DNA of 43,164 bases from Porphyromonas sp. (GTDB lineage: Bacteria > Bacteroidota > Bacteroidia > Bacteroidales > Porphyromonadaceae). The translations under genes were made by a program, and so were the position numbers. Shown here one piece after another: positions 27,535 through 35,423 of the stretch. Positions within the stretch are counted from its first letter, which is position 1. Each line of letters begins with the position of its first letter. Location: assembly GCA_022772085.1 (NCBI GenBank), contig JALFBN010000012.1, forward strand, positions 1-43,164, written 5' to 3'. The notes beneath the pieces were generated by a model that was not told where the DNA came from, did not search any database, and saw nothing but the letters and a program-made list of their open reading frames with translations.

Positions 27535-28530
27535 ATGGAACGAGTAGTAAGTGGTATCAGACCCACGGGGAATCTGCATTTGGGGAACTACTTTGGGGCT
27601 GTACGAGGCTTCTTAGAGATGCAACAGGCGTATGATTGTTTTTTCTTCATCGCCGATTGGCACTCCCTTACCACCCATCCTCACCCCGAAGATATCGTGC
27701 GTGGTGCCAATACCATTCTCGCTGAGTATTTGGCTTGTGGGCTTGATCCCGAGAAGGTAACCATCTACCGCCAAAGTGATGTACCCGAGGTGTTGGAGCT
27801 TTATCTCTACCTCAATATGAATGCCTATTTGGGCGAGTTGGAGCGAACGACCTCCTTTAAGGATAAGGCACGCCAGCAACCCGATAACGTGAATGCGGGT
27901 CTACTCACCTACCCTGCACTGATGGCTGCCGATATTTTGATTCATCAGGCTGTCAAGGTGCCTGTTGGAAAGGATCAGGAGCAAAATATGGAAATGGCCC
28001 GTCGCTTTGCCCGTCGCTTTAATACAATCTACCAAACGGAGTTTTTTACGGAGCCTGCCTCTTGGCACTTTGGCGATAAGGCGATCAAGATCCCCGGGCT
28101 GGATGGTTCGGGCAAGATGGGTAAGAGCGAAGGCAATGCCATTTATCTGATCGATGACGAGAAGGTTCTGACCAAAAAGGTAAAACGTGCGGTAACCGAT
28201 GGAGGCCCTGCCGAACCTAATAGTCCGATGGCAGAGCCTGTGGCGAACCTCTTTACACTCTTGCAGATTGCCTCCACGGAGGAGACTTACAACCACTTCC
28301 TTGCAGCTTACAACGACTGCTCCATCCGTTATGGAGATCTCAAAGGACAGCTTGCTGAAGACCTCGTTGCTCTGACAGCTCCCATCCGCGAGCGGATCCT
28401 GGAATTGCAAAATGATCAAGAGTATCTCAACAAAGTGGCTCGTGAAGGTGCGGAGCGTGCCCGGGAGAGTGCACGTCAAACGCTCGAAGAAGTGCGCCGA
28501 ATCATTGGCTTTAGGCCCACTATTCGCTAA
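27535..28530 (+). CDS. trpS: Tryptophan--tRNA ligase
   Basis: The 331-residue class I aminoacyl-tRNA synthetase charges tRNA-Trp. ATG at 27535 starts MERVVSGIRPTGNLHLGNYF, containing the HIGH-type motif HLGN. The KMSKS-type loop is KMGKSEGN in LDGSGKMGKSEGNAIYL. The upstream in-frame extension to 27400 has no homologous look and overlaps the promoter box, so it was rejected. Length matches bacterial TrpS (about 330). Confidence 0.96.
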   Translation: MERVVSGIRPTGNLHLGNYFGAVRGFLEMQQAYDCFFFIADWHSLTTHPHPEDIVRGANTILAEYLACGLDPEKVTIYRQSDVPEVLELYLYLNMNAYLGELERTTSFKDKARQQPDNVNAGLLTYPALMAADILIHQAVKVPVGKDQEQNMEMARRFARRFNTIYQTEFFTEPASWHFGDKAIKIPGLDGSGKMGKSEGNAIYLIDDEKVLTKKVKRAVTDGGPAEPNSPMAEPVANLFTLLQIASTEETYNHFLAAYNDCSIRYGDLKGQLAEDLVALTAPIRERILELQNDQEYLNKVAREGAERARESARQTLEEVRRIIGFRPTIR

Positions 28531-28578
28531 GTATTATCCCCCCCCAGCAGATATAACTAATCATCATAAATTAATTGT

Positions 28579-29004
28579 ATGGATCTCAAAATTCAAGGTC
28601 GTATCATAGCCGTTCTCCCCGAAGTGGGAGGTGTAAGTAAAGCCGGTAATACCTGGAAAAAACAGGAATATGTACTCGAAACATTTGACCAGTATCCAAA
28701 AAAAATCTGCTTCAATGCCTTTGGTGCAAAAGTGGATGAGTTTGCCATTCAAGAGGGAGAGACCCTTACCGTGTCTGTTGACATCGAGAGCCGTGAATTC
28801 AATGGTCGTTGGTACACCGACATCCGTGCTTGGCGTGTAGAGCGCGGTGCCGATACCATGTCCGGCATGGGAGGATATGATGCATCACAACAGGGTATCG
28901 CCGGAGGTGTGCCTTCGTTTGCCCAAGCGCAACAAGTGCCCGCTCCCACGATGGCTCCCAGCCAATTCGATGCTCCTGTGGAGGGTGATGACCTTCCTTT
29001 CTGA
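28579..29004 (+). CDS. DUF3127 OB-fold protein with an SSB-like C-terminal tail
   Basis: The 141-residue protein matches DUF3127, a Bacteroidetes family that looks OB-fold-like and SSB-like. The N-terminal 85 residues form the domain (MDLKIQGRIIAVLPEVGGVS, WKKQEYVLETFDQYPKKICF, GRWYTDIRAWRVERG). A Gly/Gln/Pro/Ala-rich linker follows, and the last residues are EGDDLPF, close to the acidic-hydrophobic tip of bacterial SSB. This suggests binding of single-stranded nucleic acid and docking of repair or replication proteins through the tip. The biochemical role is not established to my knowledge. It stands alone between trpS and rlmH. Confidence 0.82.
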   Translation: MDLKIQGRIIAVLPEVGGVSKAGNTWKKQEYVLETFDQYPKKICFNAFGAKVDEFAIQEGETLTVSVDIESREFNGRWYTDIRAWRVERGADTMSGMGGYDASQQGIAGGVPSFAQAQQVPAPTMAPSQFDAPVEGDDLPF

Positions 29005-29104
29005 TTGAGTCGAAATAAACGGATAGACCTCATCTGGGGAGTGTGCTCTTCGTCCTATCTGAGTTGAGACGATACACCTCCTGATCTAGAGCCGAACCAA
29101 ACGT

Positions 29105-29581
29105 ATGCAGCTGCGTCTGTTGGTTGTAGGACCTACCGAAGATCGTCTCCTTTCCCCCCTTATCGAAGGGTATTGTGGGCGTATTGTGCATTATCTCCCA
29201 TTTGAGATGGAGGTAATCCCCAATGTTACAGCTTCGCAAGCTCGCAAGGACATCGAACGGCTCAAACAGCTTGAGGGGGAGCAGATCTTGCGTCGGCTCA
29301 AACCGAGTGATGAGGTCATCCTCTTAGATGAAAAGGGCAAAGAGCCCACCAGCCGGGAACTCGCCACATTGCTTGAAAAAAAGATGCTCTCGGGTGCCAA
29401 GCGTTGGACCTGGATCGTTGGAGGACCCTATGGTTTTGCTCCCGAAGTATACGCGGCAGTGCCCCAACGTCTTTCCTTGAGTCGGTTGACCTTTACGCAC
29501 AATATGATCCGCCTACTCGCCGTGGAGCAGATTTATCGAGCCCTTACCATCCTGCATAACGAACCCTATCACCACGATTAA
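29105..29581 (+). CDS. rlmH: 23S rRNA (pseudouridine1915-N3)-methyltransferase
   Basis: The 158-residue SPOUT methyltransferase modifies pseudouridine 1915 in helix 69 of 23S rRNA in assembled ribosomes. Hallmarks are VILLDEKGKEPTSRELA, the SAM-binding WIVGGPYGFAPEV and the C-terminal LTFTHNMIRLLAVEQIYRA ending in YHHD. Length equals the E. coli enzyme's (about 155). Two small genes follow at 28-nt and 21-nt gaps. Confidence 0.96.
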   Translation: MQLRLLVVGPTEDRLLSPLIEGYCGRIVHYLPFEMEVIPNVTASQARKDIERLKQLEGEQILRRLKPSDEVILLDEKGKEPTSRELATLLEKKMLSGAKRWTWIVGGPYGFAPEVYAAVPQRLSLSRLTFTHNMIRLLAVEQIYRALTILHNEPYHHD

Positions 29582-29609
29582 GTAAACGATCTCCTAAATA
29601 TAAAAACCA

Positions 29610-29942
29610 ATGATAGACTTTTTACAAGAGGCTGATATTGCCATGACTGTGTGTGACAAGGAGGGGCATATCATCTATATGAATAAGCAAAGTAAGGAGG
29701 TGAATGAAAAGCCCGATCAGCCATTGATGGGAAAGAATATCCTAGATTGTCACCCCGAGCCTGCTCGATCCTTATTGGTACGGCTCATGACCCAAGAGGA
29801 GAAGCACGTCTACACGATCGAGAAGAAAGGAAAGAAAAAACTCATTTACCAGATCCCTTGGTATCAAGAGGGGGAGTATATGGGCTTTGTAGAGCTTTCT
29901 ATGGTGATCCCTTTTGAAATGGATCATAAAGTGCGGGGCTGA
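29610..29942 (+). CDS. Single-PAS-domain protein
   Basis: The 110-residue protein consists almost entirely of one PAS domain: EADIAMTVCDKEGHIIYMNK at the start, LMGKNILDCHPEPA in the middle and a C-terminal beta strand region (QIPWYQEGEYMGFVELSMVIP). PAS domains sense small ligands, redox state or light and mediate partner contacts. There is no kinase, GGDEF or HTH output domain, so it must act through a partner if it signals. It lies 28 nt after rlmH and 21 nt before a small membrane protein. Confidence 0.85.
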   Translation: MIDFLQEADIAMTVCDKEGHIIYMNKQSKEVNEKPDQPLMGKNILDCHPEPARSLLVRLMTQEEKHVYTIEKKGKKKLIYQIPWYQEGEYMGFVELSMVIPFEMDHKVRG

Positions 29943-29963
29943 CGGCATTTGTTGTAATCACCT

Positions 29964-30179
29964 ATGGCTCTCTCTTCGCATCGCCGCACGCTGTTTCTTG
30001 TTATTGCGCTGGAACTTTGGGTTCTAGGGATCGCGCTTTATGCTCTCTTTAAAGAAAAAGTGACTCCCTCGTTGGATTTTTTTCTTATCTTGGGAGTCTC
30101 GTTTGCTTTACCTATCCTGCTCTACTTTGTGGCGCGTCGGCGAGACCAAATGAGGGAGCGAAATAGATCCCGTGAATAG
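29964..30179 (+). CDS. Small two-helix membrane protein, unknown
   Basis: The 71-residue protein has two hydrophobic helices (about residues 10-28 and 37-57, LFLVIALELWVLGIALYALF and FFLILGVSFALPILLYFVAR). A strongly basic C-terminal tail follows (RRRDQMRERNRSRE), probably cytoplasmic by the positive-inside rule. I do not recognise a family. Its position just after the PAS-only gene suggests co-transcription. Confidence 0.6.
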   Translation: MALSSHRRTLFLVIALELWVLGIALYALFKEKVTPSLDFFLILGVSFALPILLYFVARRRDQMRERNRSRE

Positions 30180-30362
30180 AGGTAGATCGGAGGAATGATG
30201 GAAGCCCATTCTTCAGGACGGAATGACGTTGATTTTGTCGCTCTTTCCTTGGGCTATCGCCAAAAAAAGAATCCCCTCTTTGAGAGAAGAACCGTTTGCA
30301 CATATAATGATCCTGTCTAAAGAGGGATCGCTTGAGAGATCAATTATTTGAGTAGATAAGTT

Positions 30363-31355
30363 ATGCTGTCGCTATATCCATTGCTCTTTGCTCCGATATT
30401 CCGCCCCGTGCTATGGGGAGGGTATCGCATTGCGCCTTACAAAGGGATACTAAGCGAGTCTCGGGCAATCGGTGAGAGTTGGGAACTTTCTCCTATGGAG
30501 GGGTATACCTCCATTGTGGCTGAGGGGGCACTCACGGGGCTCTCTTTGACCGATTTGATGCAAAAGTCCGGAAAAGCGATCTTGGGCAAACGGCATTATG
30601 CGCGCTATGGCACTGAGTTTCCCCTTCTTGTAAAGTTTATAGATGCTCGAGAAGACCTCTCTGTGCAGGTACACCCCACGGATGCCCTGGCCCCCTCTCT
30701 CGGTCTCCCTCATGGCAAGAGCGAGATGTGGTACATCGTGGAGGCTATGAATGGCACGCGTCTATCGGCCGGATTTGCGAGTCCCCTATCCCCTGAAGTT
30801 TATCGTTCTGCCGTGGCATCGGATCGGGTCACGGATCTCCTGAGATACGATACAATTACTCGAGGAGACCTCTTCTATATCCCGGCAGGGCGCATTCATA
30901 CGATTGGTGCCGGCTCTTTTATCCTAGAGGTACAGCAGGCTTTGGATGTTACCTACCGCATTTTCGATTATAATCGTCGCGATCAAGCCGGGCAGAAGCG
31001 TCCTCTCCATCTCCAAGAGGCAGAGGCCTCTCTTGATTTTACCGCTAGCAATCCTTACCGCATAGACTACCACGAAGAGTACAACAGAGCCAACGTCCTC
31101 CTCGAAACCCCCTACTTTGTATTTTCATCCCTCCCACTCACTCAACCCCTCTCTTACATGCCCCCGTCGGGAGAAGAGGAGGTCGTTGTTTTTGTTGCTT
31201 TGGAGGGAAGTGTTTCCGTTACCGACCGCTTTGGTTATGAAGTAGAGTTGCCCTGTGGTCATACGCTCTTGTGCCCTGCAGTTTGTTTGCCGGCTCTCCT
31301 TACCCCTCATCAGCGAGCTCGACTTGCTGCGATAACTCTTAGTCCCTTAGCCTAA
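30363..31355 (+). CDS. manA: Mannose-6-phosphate isomerase, class I
   Basis: The 330-residue zinc enzyme interconverts mannose-6-phosphate and fructose-6-phosphate, feeding GDP-mannose and glycan synthesis. Cupin-fold zinc-site motifs are LSVQVHPTD, GKSEMWYIVEA and YIPAGRIHTIGAG. An ATYRIFDY-like segment (VTYRIFDYNRRD) is also conserved. Length fits the short bacterial form (about 320 residues). mscS starts 7 nt downstream. Confidence 0.93.
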   Translation: MLSLYPLLFAPIFRPVLWGGYRIAPYKGILSESRAIGESWELSPMEGYTSIVAEGALTGLSLTDLMQKSGKAILGKRHYARYGTEFPLLVKFIDAREDLSVQVHPTDALAPSLGLPHGKSEMWYIVEAMNGTRLSAGFASPLSPEVYRSAVASDRVTDLLRYDTITRGDLFYIPAGRIHTIGAGSFILEVQQALDVTYRIFDYNRRDQAGQKRPLHLQEAEASLDFTASNPYRIDYHEEYNRANVLLETPYFVFSSLPLTQPLSYMPPSGEEEVVVFVALEGSVSVTDRFGYEVELPCGHTLLCPAVCLPALLTPHQRARLAAITLSPLA

Positions 31356-31362
31356 TTTATAT

Positions 31363-32259
31363 ATGCCCGCTCTTCCCATTATAGATACAACGGCAGCCCC
31401 TCTGCCTCCTATCACAGAGACGCTCACGCCCGAGAAATTGGCCGCGATAGATTACGAAGCCCTTTTTTCCGGTTGGGTCGAAAAGTTTATCAACTTTGGG
31501 ATTCGCGTCCTTATTGCCATTGTTATTTTTTACTTGGGGCGTCTTCTCATTAAGTGGGTGCTACACTTTATCGATAAGGCCATGGAGCGGCGCAAACTTG
31601 AGCTTGCCGTCCGCAGTTTTTTGCACTCCTTTCTCAAAGTAATCCTCCTCATTGTCGTGGTGGTTGCTGCTGTGAATGCGCTGGGCGTTGCACCCGTATC
31701 GTTTGCTGCACTGATGGCAGCGGCCGGTGTTACCATCGGAGCCTCGCTGAGTGGTCAGTTACAAAATCTCGCCAGTGGCATTGTCATCCTTTTGACTCAT
31801 CCTTTCAAAGTTGGAGATTACATCACGACGGGTACGGTAGAGGGAGTGGTCAGTCGTGTTGCGATCTTCTTCACAACGCTTACCACTGTGGACAATAAGG
31901 TGATCTATGTACCCAATGCCAAGCTCACGGGGGATGCCTTGACTAATTATAGCGAAATGCATTTGAGACGTTGTGAATGGATGCTCAATGTGGAGTATGA
32001 TACGGATTATGAGCAGGTGCGTCGCCTGTTGGAGCAGATTGTTGCCTCGGATACTCGGATCCTCTCTGAGCCCTCTCACCAAATTGCATTGAGTAAACTA
32101 GGTGCCAATTCGGTGGATATATTCTTGAGAGGATGGTGTCGTACCGAAGATTATTGGCAACTCTATTGGGATATCAATCGGGAGATTTACGCCCTCTTTA
32201 ATCGTGAAGGAGTCGCTTTTGCCTTCCCTCAATTGCGTGTACATACCAAGAAATCCTAA
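31363..32259 (+). CDS. mscS: Small-conductance mechanosensitive channel (MscS family)
   Basis: The 298-residue inner-membrane channel releases solutes on hypo-osmotic shock. Three transmembrane helices lie in the first half. The pore helix TM3 is Gly/Ala-rich (SFAALMAAAGVTIGASLSGQ), followed by the conserved LQNLASGIVILLTHPFKVGD. A cytoplasmic beta domain (VYVPNAKLTGDALTNYSEMH) and a C-terminal alpha/beta region follow. Length and order match E. coli MscS. It is probably co-transcribed with manA. Confidence 0.94.
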   Translation: MPALPIIDTTAAPLPPITETLTPEKLAAIDYEALFSGWVEKFINFGIRVLIAIVIFYLGRLLIKWVLHFIDKAMERRKLELAVRSFLHSFLKVILLIVVVVAAVNALGVAPVSFAALMAAAGVTIGASLSGQLQNLASGIVILLTHPFKVGDYITTGTVEGVVSRVAIFFTTLTTVDNKVIYVPNAKLTGDALTNYSEMHLRRCEWMLNVEYDTDYEQVRRLLEQIVASDTRILSEPSHQIALSKLGANSVDIFLRGWCRTEDYWQLYWDINREIYALFNREGVAFAFPQLRVHTKKS

Positions 32260-32291
32260 TTCCAATACCTCGCCCCTTTTAGCTTATTTGC

Positions 32292-32299
32292 TACATTTG
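32292..32299 (+). promoter_or_regulatory. Candidate -7 box for ftsL-ftsI-murE-mraY
   Basis: TACATTTG lies 37 nt before the ftsL-like ATG. No clear TTTG -33 at standard spacing was found. It would give this partial dcw run its own promoter. Confidence 0.45.
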
Positions 32300-32336
32300 T
32301 AACAAACTTGATATCGCTTTTTTTTGAAGAACTCTA

Positions 32337-33023
32337 ATGGACGAACATAAGATCACTGCCGACACTACCCCCCTGGACTCGGATCCCATTCCACAAGAGA
32401 TGCCCTCAAAGGTGCCGGATCATGGGGAGGTAACTCGCTTTAGGGAGAGCTATTTCATTGAAGAGTTTGAGGAGGACGAACAGTTAAACGAGGGGCATGC
32501 AACAGCTGTTTTTTCTACTTCGGAAGAGGATTCCTTAGAGGAAGATACAGAGGACGAGGCGACAGATCCCCCCCTAGAGGGGACTGCTTCAGCTTCGTCG
32601 GAGCCCGACCCGGAGCCCTCTTCTGCGAAGCGATCCCACTCCGCTCGTCCAAAAAAAACGGATGCAGGTGCACGTGTGGGCAAGATCTTGGGATATGCCC
32701 TCTCGGGAGTGCAGGAAGAGGGGGTAATGAAAGTCTTTCTTGGATCGTACCGTTGGGTATTCGTTTCCATTGCTGTGAGTATGGTGTTTAATATCTCGTT
32801 GCATTACATCCTCTCGGGGCAGTTAGAGGAGGTGGACAACCTGCAGAAGGAGTTGAACGAATGTACTCTCGTCCAGCAATCGCTTACCACAGAGTTAACC
32901 AAATCCATGACCAAGGAGCAGATGTACGAGCGTCTGAAACAGTACAACATGACCCTTGCACCCGCCGACTCTGCCCCCTATATCATATATGTTCCTATCC
33001 CCAAAGATCTGCGTGATGAGTAA
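32337..33023 (+). CDS. ftsL: FtsL-like division protein with a long acidic N-terminal tail
   Basis: The 228-residue bitopic protein has one transmembrane helix (about residues 139-159, VFVSIAVSMVFNISLHYIL). A short periplasmic coiled-coil-like segment follows (QLEEVDNLQKELNECTLVQQ), ending near VPIPKDLRDE. Its position directly before ftsI fits FtsL, the FtsQBL subunit that activates the septal synthase. The cytoplasmic part, about 138 residues, is very acidic in its first 90 and much longer than in E. coli FtsL (about 35). The assignment rests on topology and context. Confidence 0.7.
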   Translation: MDEHKITADTTPLDSDPIPQEMPSKVPDHGEVTRFRESYFIEEFEEDEQLNEGHATAVFSTSEEDSLEEDTEDEATDPPLEGTASASSEPDPEPSSAKRSHSARPKKTDAGARVGKILGYALSGVQEEGVMKVFLGSYRWVFVSIAVSMVFNISLHYILSGQLEEVDNLQKELNECTLVQQSLTTELTKSMTKEQMYERLKQYNMTLAPADSAPYIIYVPIPKDLRDE

Positions 33024-33043
33024 TCTCTTTTAGCGTTACAACA

Positions 33044-35389
33044 ATGGATCCCAATACAACACAACCCCGAAATGGTCGTCCGCGGCAGACGCCCCGCTCG
33101 CAGCAGGAGCTTCTAGAGCGTAAAGCTTTTGAACAAAAGAAACGCACGCAGATGCGAGTTGTTTATTTGTTATTCATATTTGTCAGTTATATTTCACTGT
33201 TCTTGATTGTTGCGAGTGCCTCCAAAACGGGTTGTGTGGATGGGCGTAAGTGGGTTGCTGTGGGCAATTCGTTGGGAGTCCAAGGCAGTCAAAAGGAGTT
33301 GGCTCAGCGTGGTAATATTTATGCTGCAACGGGAGAACCTCTGCGCGTAACTGTAACCTACTACAAACTTACCCTCGACCTCAAGGCTGATCCTCTCGAA
33401 AGGTTGATCGAGAAGTTCGGCGAAAGGCCTGTCCTGGACACCTTGTCGCAAACCATTTTCAAGTATTTCCCCGAATTGAAGCAGAAGACCTCCAAGTCGC
33501 AGATGCTTCAGGAGTGGATGGCAGTACGGCGTAGTGGTACAAAACGTAATGTCAGACCAATTGATCGGGCGATCTCCTATGAGGAGTACAAGGCTTTTTT
33601 TGGAGATTCGGTAGTGATGAACCGTTACGACCGCAATGGCAAGTATCGAGGGGCTCGTTACTATCAAAAGGCTTTTAGTACGACGCATGTTTACGTTCGT
33701 TCATCGCCTTACGGCACACTTGCAGATGCGACAATTGGAGCAATCCATAGGGAGACGGGACAAGGACGATCGGGCCTGGAAAAATATTATAACGACATCT
33801 TGGCGGGGATCAATGGGCATTCGTATCAGAAGCTTGCCGCTCGCAATCAGATGGCACGGATCGTTACTTCTGCTCCGATTCACGGATGCGATATCTATAC
33901 AACAATAGACCCCATCATCCAAGCAGAGGTGACCCAAGCTCTACAAAACACGCTTCAGGGGAGTGAAGCACGCTGTGGAGCTGCGATCCTTATGGAGGTC
34001 TCTACGGGGCGTGTTGTCGCTATTGCCAACCTCCGCAAAAAGGGAAAAGATGCCGTTTATAGGGAATACGAAAATATCGCGTGCTGTGACCTCCGAGAGC
34101 CCGGTAGTACGATCAAGGCCGCAAGCATGGTGATTGCGCTGGATCGGGATCTGATCAGTTTGGATGAAATTGTCGATGTTGGTAATGGGTATTGGTCTTA
34201 TGGACGTTCTCGAGTGACCGACCATAATGCTCCTAATGGCTACGGAGCGATTACCTATGAGCAGGCTTTTATGAAATCCTCCAACGTAGCCATGGCTAAG
34301 ATGATCGTGAACGGATTTGAGAACGATAAAGAGGGCTTCCGAGATGCCTTCCTCAAATTGGGCTTTGACAGTCTGTATTGCGAAGAGATCCCCGGGGCAC
34401 AACATAGTAAGCTCGATCCTGTCAAGTATTGGGATGGGGCCTCGCTCGCATGGGCAGCCTTTGGGTATAAATCCGCTCATCCTCCCATCAACATATTAGC
34501 TTTTTATAATGCTATTGCCAACGGCGGAAAGCTCCTCAATCCTCGGTTTGTCGATCGTATTGTGGACAAGTCGGGCGTGGTGCGTTATTCATTCCAGCCC
34601 AAAGTGGTGAGAGACTCTATTTGTAGTGATGCTACATTAGCCAAGATGCATAAGATCCTCCGCCTTGTGGTCACAGATGGAACAGGTAAAGCGGTCAATT
34701 CGCCTCTCGTCTCCATTAGTGGTAAGACGGGTACGGCTCAGATTTATAGTGAGGAGAAACACAACTATCAAGGGGGACACTACATTTCTTTTTGTGGCTT
34801 CTTTCCTTCCGAAAAACCCCGATACTCCGTGATGGCTGTGATGGATCTGCCTCCTGATGCACCCTATTATAGTGCCGGTTTGCAGACAGGGGGCGTTGTG
34901 CGTGCCATTGCCGAAGCGGTAACAGCTCGGGGTACGGCTCGAAGTATTTCGGATGTCGCACCCAAGAGGCAGAAATCCGAAGGAGCTCGCCTCCTCTCGG
35001 GGCGTTTGGGTGAAGTGTCGCAATTTGCTGCACAGGAGCAGATGCAACTCGATATTGATCAAGGCTTGCAACATGATACCTACGTGAATATAGAACCTAC
35101 CTCCCAAGGGCATTGGAGAGTTTCTCCTCGTCAGAAGTCATCCCATGGCGTCGTGCCTGATCTGATCAATCTTCCCGTGAGCGAGGCAATGTATCAACTG
35201 CAGCTGCATGGGTTGCGCGGACGGCTTGTGGGGCAGGGGCATGTTATCGCCCAAAGTCCTGTTGCGGGATCTCCTGCTACTGCGGGATCGATCGTTACGC
35301 TTTCTCTAGGTTATCGCAAATCCAACGTCACCGCGAAAAGTGTCGAATCTACGGGGGCAAAGGAGAAAAAGTCCGATGATCCCCGTTAA
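33044..35389 (+). CDS. ftsI: Septal penicillin-binding transpeptidase with PASTA domain
   Basis: The 781-residue protein cross-links septal peptidoglycan. One transmembrane helix (about residues 39-60) precedes a pedestal domain. The transpeptidase has all three motifs: S355-T-I-K358 (nucleophile Ser355), S412-S-N414 and K561-T-G563 in SGKTGTAQIYS. A PASTA domain lies near the C terminus (VPDLINLPVSEAMYQLQLHG to VTLSLGYR), usual for Bacteroidetes FtsI. It lies 20 nt after ftsL and 34 nt before murE. Confidence 0.95.
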   Translation: MDPNTTQPRNGRPRQTPRSQQELLERKAFEQKKRTQMRVVYLLFIFVSYISLFLIVASASKTGCVDGRKWVAVGNSLGVQGSQKELAQRGNIYAATGEPLRVTVTYYKLTLDLKADPLERLIEKFGERPVLDTLSQTIFKYFPELKQKTSKSQMLQEWMAVRRSGTKRNVRPIDRAISYEEYKAFFGDSVVMNRYDRNGKYRGARYYQKAFSTTHVYVRSSPYGTLADATIGAIHRETGQGRSGLEKYYNDILAGINGHSYQKLAARNQMARIVTSAPIHGCDIYTTIDPIIQAEVTQALQNTLQGSEARCGAAILMEVSTGRVVAIANLRKKGKDAVYREYENIACCDLREPGSTIKAASMVIALDRDLISLDEIVDVGNGYWSYGRSRVTDHNAPNGYGAITYEQAFMKSSNVAMAKMIVNGFENDKEGFRDAFLKLGFDSLYCEEIPGAQHSKLDPVKYWDGASLAWAAFGYKSAHPPINILAFYNAIANGGKLLNPRFVDRIVDKSGVVRYSFQPKVVRDSICSDATLAKMHKILRLVVTDGTGKAVNSPLVSISGKTGTAQIYSEEKHNYQGGHYISFCGFFPSEKPRYSVMAVMDLPPDAPYYSAGLQTGGVVRAIAEAVTARGTARSISDVAPKRQKSEGARLLSGRLGEVSQFAAQEQMQLDIDQGLQHDTYVNIEPTSQGHWRVSPRQKSSHGVVPDLINLPVSEAMYQLQLHGLRGRLVGQGHVIAQSPVAGSPATAGSIVTLSLGYRKSNVTAKSVESTGAKEKKSDDPR

Positions 35390-35423
35390 AACTCCTGATA
35401 TTATAGTTTAACTCTCATTCCCT

